From the NCBI GenBank assembly GCA_958296235.1, contig OY282457.1, forward strand, positions 1,488,501-1,552,500: a stretch of DNA of 64,000 nt. Direction: 5' to 3'. This document shows, piece after piece, positions 53,551 through 62,252 of the stretch (positions within the stretch are counted from its first letter, which is position 1; every line of letters starts with the position of its first letter). This stretch comes from an uncultured Candidatus Binatia bacterium. GTDB lineage: Bacteria; Desulfobacterota; Binatia; Bin18. Made by a program: the position numbers and the translations under genes. The notes under the pieces were generated by a model. That model saw only the letters and a program-made list of their open reading frames with translations. It had not been told where the DNA came from and made no database searches.

Positions 53551-54030
53551 ATGCGGAACAGTGCGTACAGGACCATTGTATGGGGAGCCGTTCTCACCCT
53601 CAGCCTGACCGGCGCGGTGTGGGCCGAGGAGGACAAGCGGACGGTTGAGAGCTTTCTGGCCGAAAGTCGGAATGCCGTCATGGCCACGATTCGCGCCAAT
53701 GGCACGCCCCAGCTGACTCCAGTCTGGTTTGTGTGGGACGGCGAGCAATTTATCATCTCCATTACCACCGAGCGCGCCAAATATAAAAACCTGGTCCGCG
53801 ACGCCCGCATGAGCCTGTGTATCGATGATGTCACCGGATTCGGCTATGTCACGGCTGAGGGCAAAGTCGAAATCCGAGAGCAGGATATCTGGGAGGATAC
53901 CCGGAAAATCCTGGTAAAATATCAGGGCGAGGAAGGCGGGGCGCAATATCTTGAACGCATGAAAACGGAGCCCCGAGTGCTGGTTGTCATGAAGCCCACC
54001 CGGATGGAGACTCTGGGGCTGGCAAAATAA
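53551..54030 (+). CDS. Exported pyridoxamine-phosphate-oxidase-like (PNPOx/F420) protein
   Basis: A 159-residue split-barrel flavin-binding protein. The family core is present: ESFLAESRNAVMATIRANGTP, LTPVWFVWDG, KYKNLVRDARMSLCID and the C-terminal strand. ATG 53551, preceded by GGGAG, gives an N-terminal signal-like segment (SAYRTIVWGAVLTLSLTGAVWAE) unusual for this normally cytoplasmic family. If it is cleaved, the mature protein works in the periplasm. Without it the protein is a typical F420 or FMN PNPOx. No twin Arg is present. Confidence 0.8.
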   Translation: MRNSAYRTIVWGAVLTLSLTGAVWAEEDKRTVESFLAESRNAVMATIRANGTPQLTPVWFVWDGEQFIISITTERAKYKNLVRDARMSLCIDDVTGFGYVTAEGKVEIREQDIWEDTRKILVKYQGEEGGAQYLERMKTEPRVLVVMKPTRMETLGLAK

Positions 54031-54048
54031 CCGTCGCCGGCCTCTGCT

Positions 54049-54378
54049 CTACGCCAGGGGTCGAATCGCGCCACATTTCCAGCACGCGGTAAACTGGCCT
54101 TCCAGCTCCTCCCCGCACTGTGGACAGTGCCAGTGTGGGGCGGGCGTCTGGCTGGCGCGAGCGCCGCGATCATAGGCTTGGGCAATCGTGCGGCCCTGGT
54201 CAAAGTCCATATCGTTCACCACCCATACGGAGGGATTGGTGTCAGCGGTGACTGGCAGGCTGCCGCGCAGCGGGAAGAGATGCTCGCCCTGGACAATGGC
54301 TTCGATACCGTCGGCTTCGATCAGACCTTTGACCAGATGCGCTTCAGTCGGGTCGTGGGCAGTGTAGATACGCTTCAT
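54049..54378 (-). CDS. DUF2007 protein with zinc ribbon
   Basis: A 109-residue protein. The N-terminal DUF2007 domain (KRIYTAHDPTEAHLVKGLIE, then EAIVQGEHLF) resembles the PII-like/GlnB-type fold proposed for this family. A C-terminal zinc ribbon follows with CPQC and CWKC. The fusion is found in other bacteria. The role is unknown and is often called a putative signal transducer. It lies downstream of, and on the same strand as, the glutamate dehydrogenase, about 75 bp away across a tandem repeat. Confidence 0.85.
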   Translation of the reverse strand: MKRIYTAHDPTEAHLVKGLIEADGIEAIVQGEHLFPLRGSLPVTADTNPSVWVVNDMDFDQGRTIAQAYDRGARASQTPAPHWHCPQCGEELEGQFTACWKCGAIRPLA

Positions 54379-54398
54379 GGCTGTTGACAGGGACTATT

Positions 54399-54470
54399 CA
54401 GGGGAAGAGGCCGAGTCAGGGGAAGAGGCCGAGTCAGGGGAAGAGGCCGAGTCAGGGGAAGATGCCGAGT
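54399..54470 (-). repeat. Four 18-bp tandem repeats over the 3' end of the dehydrogenase gene
   Basis: The unit (plus strand CAGGGGAAGAGGCCGAGT) occurs four times in a row; the copy inside the gene has one change. On the minus strand each unit reads CTCGGC-CTCTTCCCCTGA and so carries a stop codon. As 18 is divisible by 3, all the UGA codons are in the gene's reading frame. Confidence 0.92.
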
Positions 54471-55882
54471 TCTATGTACGAGACGGCAATTTTTTTAATC
54501 GCGCTGATAAATGCGGCCGTTCGCAAGTCGGGCACCTGGGTATCCGCTCTCCATTCTTCGTAAATCTGACGATAGGCCGTAATCATGGTTTCTTCCAGCC
54601 CCGAATTCACTAGATCGATTTCATCCGCGCCGCGCGCGACCTCCCGCCGCTCTCCCTCTGAGAGCCCCTTATCCGTCAGGCGTTCAACCGTGTGTAATAT
54701 CTTGTCAAAGGCGGATTGATCAAATCGCTTTCCCATACGGCCCAGCTGGACGTGTGACAGGTTTTTGAGCCACTCAAAATACGACACCGTGACCCCGCCG
54801 GCATTCAAGTAGACATCGGGAATAATCAACACCCCCTTGGCGGCTAATATGTCTTCAGCCTGGGCGGTTATAGGCCCGTTTGCGGCCTCTGCAACGATCT
54901 TGGCCTGAATGCGCGGCGCATTGGTCGCAGTGATTTGGTTTTCGAGCGCGGCTGGGATCAGGATATCGCACGCCCGCTCTAAAACAGCGGGCGATTGCGG
55001 GACGTTCTCCGCCCCAGGGAAATCGAGGATGGATTGCGTCTGGGCGCGGTGGGCGCGGACCGCGTCAACATCTAATCCCCGGGCGTTCACAATCCCGCCT
55101 TCATATTCTGCGATGCCGACAATACGGCAGCCTGCCTCTTGGCAGAATTTCGCAGCATGATAGCCGACATTGCCGAGTCCCTGCACAATGACCGTCTTGT
55201 CTGCCAGACCGGGGCTCAGGCCGACCGGTTTCATATCCTCAGCGTTCTCACACGCTTCGCGCAGCCCAAAATACACCCCGCGGCCGGTTGCCTCGACCCG
55301 GCCCTGGACCCCGCCCTGGGAGATGGGTTTGCCAGTCACACAGGCCGCGGCATCAATTTGGCCCGGATGAAACGAGGCATAGGTATCAAAAATCCACGCC
55401 ATCTCACGACCGCTAGTGCCATAGTCCGGGGCCGGGACATCAATACCGGGGCCAATGAAATTCTTCTTGATCAGTTCGGCCGTATAGCGCCGTGTGATGC
55501 GTTCCAATTCATCAACCGAATAGCGCTTTGGATCAATTTGGACGCCGCCCTTTGCTCCTCCGAAGGGGACGTCCACCAGGGCGCACTTATAGGTCATCAA
55601 TGCCGCCAGCGCTTGAACTTCCTGTTCACTCACCACTGGCGCATATCGAATGCCGCCCTTACACGGCGCTTTGTGATGGCTGTGTTGCACCCGCCAGCCG
55701 GCAATCACTTCATACCCGTGCCGCGTCCTTATAGGGAATTGAACGGCGTACACACTGTTACACGTGCGAATCTGCGTGAGCAGCCCCTCTGGATAGGTCA
55801 GGAATCGGGCCGCCCGATCGAAACTCCGGTTCACGTTCTCAAAAAAACTGAGTGGTCCGTTTGTTCCATCTGCTTGTGACAT
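54452..55882 (-). CDS. Glu/Leu/Phe/Val dehydrogenase (glutamate dehydrogenase type)
   Basis: A 476-residue NAD(P)-dependent amino acid dehydrogenase. The substrate-binding segment [15 protein letters not shown] and the catalytic Lys99 near [15 protein letters not shown] are present, followed by [14 protein letters not shown] and the Rossmann motif QGLGNVG. ATG 55882 follows GAGGGAAG; an upstream in-frame start at 55909 is less likely. It reversibly deaminates glutamate to 2-oxoglutarate. It ends ELGIFP, then UGA, at the repeat described above. It appears to be a single gene with its own promoter. Confidence 0.94.
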   Translation of the reverse strand: MSQADGTNGPLSFFENVNRSFDRAARFLTYPEGLLTQIRTCNSVYAVQFPIRTRHGYEVIAGWRVQHSHHKAPCKGGIRYAPVVSEQEVQALAALMTYKCALVDVPFGGAKGGVQIDPKRYSVDELERITRRYTAELIKKNFIGPGIDVPAPDYGTSGREMAWIFDTYASFHPGQIDAAACVTGKPISQGGVQGRVEATGRGVYFGLREACENAEDMKPVGLSPGLADKTVIVQGLGNVGYHAAKFCQEAGCRIVGIAEYEGGIVNARGLDVDAVRAHRAQTQSILDFPGAENVPQSPAVLERACDILIPAALENQITATNAPRIQAKIVAEAANGPITAQAEDILAAKGVLIIPDVYLNAGGVTVSYFEWLKNLSHVQLGRMGKRFDQSAFDKILHTVERLTDKGLSEGERREVARGADEIDLVNSGLEETMITAYRQIYEEWRADTQVPDLRTAAFISAIKKIAVSYIELGIFP

Positions 55883-56080
55883 ATGACTTCCCTCTCGCGT
55901 CTGTCTCATTGGTTTGTTTCATTATATATGATCCAGTCAGTCAGATTGAGGCAGCGCTCAGGATTGTTCAAGAGCGCTGGAAAAAGACCGCGCGTACACA
56001 GCGACCGCTTGTTGCCGAGGGCGCATAACGGGCCGTCTCTGTTTCCCTTTTGTCGCCCGATAGGATAGGGATGTGGAGGC

Positions 56081-57560
56081 ATGGGGAGGCACCATATTTC
56101 CTCTATCAGGACAAGTATCGGGAGTCTGTTCAGCATTGACCTCCGCTCACTGGCCGTTTTTCGGATTGCCCTGGGCCTGCTCCTGCTCGCCGACCTGTCC
56201 ACGCGCGTCCAGGACCTGAGCGCGCATTATACGGATTGGGGCGTGCTGCCGCGCGAGGTCCTCGTTCCGCAGTTTGCGCCCATCTTTCCCTTTTCGCTGC
56301 ATCTTGTCAGCGGTTCCTCTCTGGGCCAGGCGAGTATTTTTTTCATAGCCGGCGTCTTTGCTCTCGGGCTGCTGCTCGGCTTCCGCACCCCGATGGTGAC
56401 GATTGCCTCGTGGCTGTTGCTGCTCTCGGTGCAGGCCCGAAATCCCAGAGTGCTCCATGGAAGCGACACTCTGCTGCGGCTGCTCCTGTTCTGGGGAATG
56501 TTTCTCCCGTTGGGGGCGCGCTATTCACTCGACAGCCTTATCAGACGGTCGGGGCCGGACGGGTCTCGGTTGCCGCTCCCCACCAGTGTGCGTTCGGTGG
56601 GAACGGCAGCCGTATTGCTCCAGGTCTGTCTGGTCTACTGGTGTACGGCAGCCCTGAAATCGCTAGACGTGTACTGGCATGAGGCCCAGCGCTGTGTACT
56701 ATACGCTCAGTATCGATCAGATCGTCACCCCCTTCGGTTTGTGGCTGCTCGGGTTTCCTGACCTGCTCGCCGGGTTGAGTCGGGGCATCATTGCGCTGGA
56801 GTTCCTTGGCCCCTGCCTGGCCTTCATTCCCTGGGGGACCCCCTGGCTACGGCTTGTGGCGGTCGGCGCGTTTTTCGGCTTCCACCTCAGCTTGATACTG
56901 TGTGTGAGTATTGGCCTTTTTCCGTATATCAGCATGGCCAGTTGGCTCGTCTTCGTGCCCAGTCTGGTGTGGCAGCGTGGTCGGCCACACACAGCAACGC
57001 AGCCGCTTCGGGCCGCTGGCCGGTCTCAGGCCGTGGCCGCGTTTTTCCTGGTTTACATTGTGTTGTGGAACCTGAGTGGGTTCGGGGCCACGTCGCCCTA
57101 TGTGCGTCATGTTTTTCCACCGGTCGCCACCCTGGTCGGCCACCTTCTGCGCCTTGACCAGCATTGGAATATGTTTTCTCCGTATCCGCTCAGGGAGGAC
57201 GGTTGGTTTGTCATGCCGGGAACCTTGCAGGACGGCAGCGCGGTCGAGTTGTGGACGAGCCAGCGCGAAGTCAGTTGGGAGAAACCCGCAGATATCGCCG
57301 CTCAATATCCCAACGACCGGTGGTGGAAGTTCATGGAAAATCTCTATCGGGAAAGGAAGGGGAGAGAGGTTCTTCTTGACGCCTATGCCAGCTATGTATG
57401 TCGGGATTGGAACAGCCGTCACAGCGGCCAGGAACGGCTTGAGACTCTCCAGATTTTCTTCATGCAGGAAACAACCCCGCCCGACTATCAGGACATACAG
57501 CCCGAGAAGAAGCTGCTGGGGACATACTCGTGCGCGGAGCAATCACCACGGCCGTCTTAA
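56081..57560 (+). pseudogene. HTTM-domain (vitamin K-dependent carboxylase-like) gene with a frameshift
   Basis: Two overlapping frames give one HTTM protein. The first (56081-56761) holds LRSLAVFRIALGLLLLADLS, the DWGVLPR segment and several TM helices up to YWCTAALKSLDVYWHE. Family members continue with an AVYYALSIDQ-like stretch, which here is in the other frame (56679-57560: AVYYTLSIDQIVTPFG and more TM helices). The switch lies between about 56680 and 56700. No stop codon intervenes at the break, so a single-base indel, an assembly error or recoding would explain it. The protein is a multi-pass inner-membrane enzyme of unknown substrate. Confidence 0.75.
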
Positions 57561-57611
57561 GGGGAAGCCTCTGGACCGCGTCAGGAGAACGGCTGCGCCT
57601 GCTCTGGCCCC

Positions 57612-58520
57612 CTACCGAAACGCCGCCATCACCTCCTGCAAGGCGACCATCTGGTTGCCATTGGCTGACGAGGGCACCAGAATGGGCGTTTTGAGGCCGG
57701 TGGCATACCAGGCTTCGACGCCTTCTCTTACTTCGGCCACACTGCCGTACAGGGTGACTTGGCTCAGCCAGCGGTCGGACATCAGGGATGGAATCTTCTC
57801 GTCTTCCTTATTGGCGATGGCCTGCTGGATGGCCTGCATTTCCTCTTCATAGCCGGCTTCGATCCAATACTGCTGATAGTTGGGCAAGCGGACATAGGTG
57901 CTGAGGGTCCGGCGATGGACTTTCGCGGCCGCCTCTTTGTCGTCCGAAATAATGGTCGGGATCATATTCCCAACAAAAAACCCGTCAGCCTGCATTTTCT
58001 CCTGTGGCAGGAAGCTCAGCGACGTGGCCATATGCGACCGGGCCGCATTCGCCCAGACCGCGCCCTGAGAAATCTCAGCCGACAATTTCACCATCGCCTT
58101 GCGCAGGGTGGCCAGAACAATAGGCGGCAGCGCGTCTTTGCGGCCAACGCTGGCGTGCAGGTCGGAGACAAACTGACGCATATCAGCCAAGGGCTTGCCG
58201 GCCTGCACCTTGAGGCGGTTCAGCATCGGGCCATGACTCACACCCACGCCAAACCGGAAGCGTCCGCCCGAGACCTCATGAATAAAGGCTGCGGTTTGGG
58301 CAAAATCATACGGATGGCGGGTATACATATTGGCAATACTGGTGCCGAACGGAATCTCATTGGTGGCAAAGGCCAGTGACTCGCACAGGCCAATACAATC
58401 CCCGACACTCTGACAATAAATGCCGCTGAAGCCTTCTTTTTCAATTTGAGTTGCCACGTCCAGGGTTTGTTTTCTTCGCCCGGCAACGGCAACTAAAGCG
58501 ATGGCCGGTTTCTGCGTCAT
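57612..58520 (-). CDS. Luciferase-like (LLM class) F420-dependent oxidoreductase
   Basis: A 302-residue TIM-barrel flavoprotein. Family segments are the N-terminal AIALVAVAGRRKQTLDVATQ, FATNEIPFGTSIANMYTRHP and GGRFRFGVGVSHGPM. ATG 58520 has AAGGAGG just upstream; a longer frame back to 58694 has an unlikely leader. It differs clearly from the LLM protein at 17.7 kb. Substrate unknown. It is a single gene convergent with the HTTM gene. Confidence 0.88.
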   Translation of the reverse strand: MTQKPAIALVAVAGRRKQTLDVATQIEKEGFSGIYCQSVGDCIGLCESLAFATNEIPFGTSIANMYTRHPYDFAQTAAFIHEVSGGRFRFGVGVSHGPMLNRLKVQAGKPLADMRQFVSDLHASVGRKDALPPIVLATLRKAMVKLSAEISQGAVWANAARSHMATSLSFLPQEKMQADGFFVGNMIPTIISDDKEAAAKVHRRTLSTYVRLPNYQQYWIEAGYEEEMQAIQQAIANKEDEKIPSLMSDRWLSQVTLYGSVAEVREGVEAWYATGLKTPILVPSSANGNQMVALQEVMAAFR

Positions 58521-58746
58521 AGAGCCTCCTTGGTGTATTGCTCGATACCCGTTCTCGTTGCAGGCAAGCAACAGGAGCGTGCCAAATCGTCGTGTCTCCT
58601 CTTCCGTTCGGTTACGTATCTGAGGTAGACAGCGACTGTCTAGGGAGGCTGAGAATCTCCGGTCCCTTGGCCTTCCACGCCTTCCCCTTGGCACGATAAA
58701 GGAATCAGTTTATTCTGGCCAAAACATAACACGGATAGAGACCGGA

Positions 58747-59034
58747 ATGCAGACCACGACCATATCCAAACTCAAAGCGTCACTCAGTGCGTATTTGCGT
58801 CAAGTCAAAGCCGGTGAAGAAGTAGTCATCACTCAGTATGGCCGCCCTGTCGCACGTTTGCTCCCCCCGAGCCCAGTATCCCTCCCCGAGCACCTGCAAG
58901 ACATGGAGAAAGCCGCTCTTGTGAGGTGTGGGAAACAGCCTTTACCGGACGATTTTTGGGCTCTCAAGCGCCCTTCCGACCCACAGGCAGCCGTCCGTTC
59001 GACGGTCGCGCGTGAGCGAGAAGAAGGCCGGTGA
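58747..59034 (+). CDS. Phd/YefM-type antitoxin
   Basis: A 95-residue antitoxin. The N-terminal domain (TTTISKLKASLSAYLRQVKAGE, then VVITQYGRPVARLLP) is the DNA-binding Phd fold, which binds its own promoter. The C-terminal tail (DFWALKRPSDPQAAV) would wrap the partner toxin. Its stop overlaps a GTG (GTGA) that opens with MIFWDT, a VapC-like start, but the toxin is not continued. It appears to be an orphan antitoxin. Confidence 0.85.
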   Translation: MQTTTISKLKASLSAYLRQVKAGEEVVITQYGRPVARLLPPSPVSLPEHLQDMEKAALVRCGKQPLPDDFWALKRPSDPQAAVRSTVAREREEGR

Positions 59035-59870
59035 TATTCTGGGATACGATCACATTGGCAGATGACCAAGATTTCTCTCCTGATCCAGACACTTACCCAC
59101 ATCGTCCCCCCGACCCAAAGGAACGTGACGCATGAGCACGGCTTAGCGCTTTTTTCGATAAGAACCGAGAGACGGTTTTTTTCTCTCGGCAACTCGAAGT
59201 ACAGAATGAAGGAAGCTATTTCCATTGGATCACGAACCGTGCATTACGAGACCTGGAGGCACAGGGGCTTATAAGACGAGAGAGGAGAAGGATCAAAACA
59301 GGCGGATCGATTATGCTACTGTGGCATCGCTCCTTCCGATATTATCGTCGGAGCGCCTCCCGTCTTGTCACGCTTGTGGAAGAATATGCCGACCCGAATA
59401 TCGGGGCTGCGCTTGGGCTCCACGGCGAAATCATGGTCCTTGAAGGATTCGCGCGATCTCAGTTTGTTATGAAGGGACGTAACGTTAATAGGTTTCGTGA
59501 CAAAGAATGGGAGGAGTCTGGTCACGACCTGGATTTCATTTTCGAGAAGGATGGCGTGGCCTACGGTATCGAAGTTAAGAACACACTGGGTTATATGAAC
59601 CATGACGAACTGACGATCAAAATCAGACTCTGCAAGTATTTAGGTATTCGTCCGGTATTTGTCGTTAGAATGTTTCCAGCCCATTGGATAGAGGAAGTCC
59701 GACAAGAAGGAGGGTTTGTCTTGATTCTCAAGCATCAACTCTACCCTTGGACACATAAGGACTTAGCAAAACGAGTAAAGGAACAACTCGATTTGCCCGT
59801 TGACGCCCCTCGTACGCTCTATGATTCTACTATGAAACGTTTTCTTACTTGGCACGAGAAAAACCTGTGA
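59031..59870 (+). pseudogene. VapC stub fused into a PD-(D/E)XK nuclease-like gene with an in-frame UGA
   Basis: From GTG 59031 the frame reads MIFWDT, as in PIN/VapC toxins, then changes to ITLADDQDFSPDPDTYPHRP and PDPKERDA before a UGA at 59133-59135. The same frame continues ARLSAFFDKNRETVFFSRQL, GSYFHWITNRALRDLEAQG, then RSFRYYRR and the PD-(D/E)XK-like core (SGHDLDFIFEKDGVAYGIEVKN). The intact distal part from ATG 59313 (185 residues) could be made alone. The likely story is a recombination that replaced vapC, plus a nonsense codon. A selenocysteine reading is possible but unsupported. Confidence 0.6.
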
Positions 59871-59971
59871 ATTAAGAAATCGATTCACAACGAGATATAT
59901 ACAAGTCACCGTAATTTAAAGATAAATTTTGCACCCCTATTAATACGTAGTGTCTATTTCTATCTTGATAC

Positions 59972-59994
59972 AAAAAAGGCCGGCAAAGCCGGCC
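59972..59994 (-). terminator. Intrinsic terminator for the ABM-family gene
   Basis: A perfect 7-bp stem (GGCCGGC / GCCGGCC) with a 3-nt loop is followed on the minus strand by six T residues. It sits 32 bp after the stop of the minus-strand monooxygenase at 60.0-60.3 kb. Confidence 0.85.
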
Positions 59995-60025
59995 TGTCTC
60001 AAAATCCAAGTCGAAGCGGAACGCG

Positions 60026-60322
60026 CTACACATCAACTCTGTCGTAATAGCGAATACTCGGCGGGCTGGCCAACTTTGAGCCGAGCTGTTCAAACGCGCC
60101 GGTCTCGGTCCGCCAGTTCAGATATTTCTGATAGTGCTCGCGTGAATCCCAGCGTTCATAGAACACGAGATTGGACGACTCGTCGAGATTGCCGTAGATA
60201 TCAATGCCCTGACAGCCGTCGTAGGCCCGCGTATCCGGTAATGCCTCTTTCAGAAAGGCTTTGACCTCTTCCACACATTCAGGCTTGACTTGCACTTCCA
60301 GCAGAACAACTGTTGTACCCAT
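60026..60322 (-). CDS. Antibiotic-biosynthesis-monooxygenase (ABM) domain protein
   Basis: A 98-residue ferredoxin-like ABM protein: TTVVLLEVQVKPECVEEVKA, then CQGIDIYGNLDESSNLVFYE and WDSREHYQKYLNW, all family features. ATG 60322 follows GGAGG; the longer frame to 60451 is unlikely. It works as a cofactor-free quinol monooxygenase or heme/quinone-handling dimer in known relatives. It ends at a strong terminator. The neighbour on the other strand is a small Cys/His protein 122 bp away. Confidence 0.88.
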   Translation of the reverse strand: MGTTVVLLEVQVKPECVEEVKAFLKEALPDTRAYDGCQGIDIYGNLDESSNLVFYERWDSREHYQKYLNWRTETGAFEQLGSKLASPPSIRYYDRVDV

Positions 60323-60444
60323 TCTGGTCTCCTCCTTTGTGAATACGTCTCTACGTATTGAGTTGCACGGCCTCGCCGGGAGATCAACCCCTGGACCTGA
60401 CAATATCTCTTGCGCTACAAGGGAAAGAAAAACAGGAGGTGAGT

Positions 60445-60648
60445 ATGCCACAAGTGATCGGTGGAGAAATCGGCGATATCAAAGAGGATCAATGGTACTG
60501 CGGCGACTGTCAGGCTGCCGGCGCCGAGCATAAAGACACCCTGGCCAGGGTGCTCATGCACTGCGCCGCCCAGCACGATGCCTGGGAAACTGCTCAGGAC
60601 ACAGAGAAAAAAGTGGTCTCGATCAAGTCCCGCAAGGCAGACCGGTAA
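60445..60648 (+). CDS. Small Cys/His protein, zinc-finger-like
   Basis: A 67-residue protein with a strong AGGAGGTGA site before its ATG. It has WYCGDCQAAG and HCAAQHDAW, i.e. two Cys plus Cys/His that could bind a zinc ion. No family is recognised. It is followed by an intrinsic terminator at 60693-60721, so it is a separate transcript. Confidence 0.7.
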   Translation: MPQVIGGEIGDIKEDQWYCGDCQAAGAEHKDTLARVLMHCAAQHDAWETAQDTEKKVVSIKSRKADR

Positions 60649-60692
60649 CCGCCGGCGCTGACGCACAGACACACGCACTCATGTATCACACG

Positions 60693-60721
60693 AGCCCACC
60701 ATCCCCCGGTGGGCTTTTTTT
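60693..60721 (+). terminator. Strong intrinsic terminator
   Basis: An 8-bp perfect stem (AGCCCACC / GGTGGGCT) with a 7-nt loop runs into seven T residues. It closes the small Cys/His gene on the plus strand. Confidence 0.93.
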
Positions 60722-60826
60722 CTCCTTCCCTATCCCCCCTCCCTGGAGAGGTGGTCCTGAGCTTGTGGAAGGGCCGGGATGGGTTTCTGAGGAGCGAGCT
60801 AAAAGTAAAGAGAAGAGGACACGCAT

Positions 60827-61648
60827 ATGAGCTATTGGCAGACTGAACAGAGCGACGGGGTCGTGATCGCAAAATACCATAACCCGCCGATGAATTATTT
60901 CTGCGCGGAAGGCACCCAGGAATTGTGGCAACTGATTGAGGACTGGCGCGACCCTGCTATCCGGGCCGTCGTGTTGACCGGCGCGATGGAAGGCAAGTTC
61001 ATTACCCATTACAGCGTGGAAGAACTGGTTGATTTAGCCAAAGACCGGGAGGCCATGCGCCAGGCCGGCACCTCGCTGACCGCCGCCTATCATGCCATGC
61101 TGAAGAATTTGAGCGCGCTGCCCAAGGCGATTATCGTTGCCATGAACGGAGACACCATGGGCGGGGGGTTTGAACTCAGCCTGTCGTGCGACCTGCGGAT
61201 CGGCCAGAAGGGTGATTATCGGTATGGATTCCCGGAAGTCAAACTCGGCATTCTTCCCGGCGGCAGCGGCACCCAGCGCCTGTCGCGGCTGATCGGGGTC
61301 GGACGCGCGCTTGAGTTTGTGATTCGCTCTCGTGTCGTCCCGCCCGACGAGGCGCTCCATTTCGGTCTGGTCCACGAAGTGGCCGATGACGCGCTCGCCC
61401 GCGCCACGGCAATCGCCCGCGAGATTGCGAATTTCCCGCCGATTGCCGTGGCTCGCGCCAAGCACGCGGTCTACGCCGGCAACGATACCCACCTCGCCGC
61501 CGGGCTCGACATTGAAAGCTCGGCCTTTCTGGAGACCATGCTGTCCGACGACGGCCTGCTGGCCATGCAGACCTATATTGATCTCCCGTACGAGAAACGC
61601 CGCGACTGGCTGGATAACCCCACCAACCCCGGCTATACCGGCAAGTAA
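60827..61648 (+). CDS. Enoyl-CoA hydratase/isomerase (crotonase)
   Basis: A 273-residue crotonase-fold enzyme. Oxyanion and active-site segments are present: AIIVAMNGDTMGGGFELSLS, CDLRIGQKGDYRYGFPEVKL and GILPGGSGTQRLSRLIG. The last is the catalytic Glu region typical of true hydratases. GAAGAGGA precedes the ATG. It lies close to a VOC protein and an AcuI-type reductase, which might share a propionate/acrylyl-CoA theme. This is inference. Confidence 0.92.
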   Translation: MSYWQTEQSDGVVIAKYHNPPMNYFCAEGTQELWQLIEDWRDPAIRAVVLTGAMEGKFITHYSVEELVDLAKDREAMRQAGTSLTAAYHAMLKNLSALPKAIIVAMNGDTMGGGFELSLSCDLRIGQKGDYRYGFPEVKLGILPGGSGTQRLSRLIGVGRALEFVIRSRVVPPDEALHFGLVHEVADDALARATAIAREIANFPPIAVARAKHAVYAGNDTHLAAGLDIESSAFLETMLSDDGLLAMQTYIDLPYEKRRDWLDNPTNPGYTGK

Positions 61649-61752
61649 ATTCTCTCTGCTCTCGGAAGCCCGACCTGGTTTCCGAGAGCTCTCCTCTTTT
61701 TCAGACAGACCATTGTCCTGGAAAGACGCCCCCTGGAGCGAGGAGAAGCGGT

Positions 61753-62211
61753 ATGCACATCTCGGGAATGATGCACGTCAATGTCAACTGTCGTGATTAT
61801 GAGCGTTCGCGTCAGTTTTACGAGTTGCTCGGGTTCAAGGTCCTGTGGGAAGTGCCAGAGCGGAACACCCCGGAAGTGGCGGCTGCGGTCGGTATGCCAC
61901 CCTATCTTGTACGGGGCGCCTTGCTCCAGTTGGAGGGCTCACCCACCACACCGCTGATTGATCTCTTGGAATGGAAAGAGCCCCGAGACAACGCCCCGCC
62001 GTACCCGCATCTATACCACCTCGGTATCGCTCGGATTGCTCTGCTCAGCGCGAATCTTGATGCCGATGTCCAAACCCTGAAAGAGCACGGAGTCGAATTT
62101 ATCTCCGAGCCCGTCCTGCTCGCTCCCCCTGACGCGCCGAGCGCGCGTTTTGTGTGTTTCAAAGACCCGGACGGGACTGTGCTGGAGCTGGTTGAGATGG
62201 AACAACCCTAG
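61753..62211 (+). CDS. VOC-family (glyoxalase/dioxygenase-like) protein
   Basis: A 152-residue protein with the paired beta-alpha-beta-beta-beta modules of the vicinal-oxygen-chelate fold: MHVNVNCRDYERSRQFYELLG, then LYHLGIARIALLSANLDADV and CFKDPDGTVLELVE. Candidate metal ligands (His near the start, His in the second module, Glu in VLELVE) are present. AGGAGAAG precedes the ATG. The family includes glyoxalase I, dioxygenases and fosfomycin resistance proteins. The reaction is unknown. Confidence 0.88.
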   Translation: MHISGMMHVNVNCRDYERSRQFYELLGFKVLWEVPERNTPEVAAAVGMPPYLVRGALLQLEGSPTTPLIDLLEWKEPRDNAPPYPHLYHLGIARIALLSANLDADVQTLKEHGVEFISEPVLLAPPDAPSARFVCFKDPDGTVLELVEMEQP

Positions 62212-62252
62212 CGCGTTTCACGCTAAGCTCTAGCCTTGCAGGGGCCGCCCCT

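Noticed and set aside
54399-54470. CRISPR-like array
   Set aside because: Units are contiguous 18-bp tandem repeats without spacers.
54377-54613. Plus-strand acidic repeat peptide (SGEEAE repeats)
   Set aside because: It arises from the 18-bp repeats read antisense to the end of glutamate dehydrogenase; no ribosome site and no continuation.
59062-59274. Alternative start of the nuclease through a -1 slip at a T6 run (59150-59155)
   Set aside because: The frame from 59031 with one UGA gives a better continuous protein (PHRPPDPKERDA then ARLSAFFDKNRE), so a frameshift is not needed.
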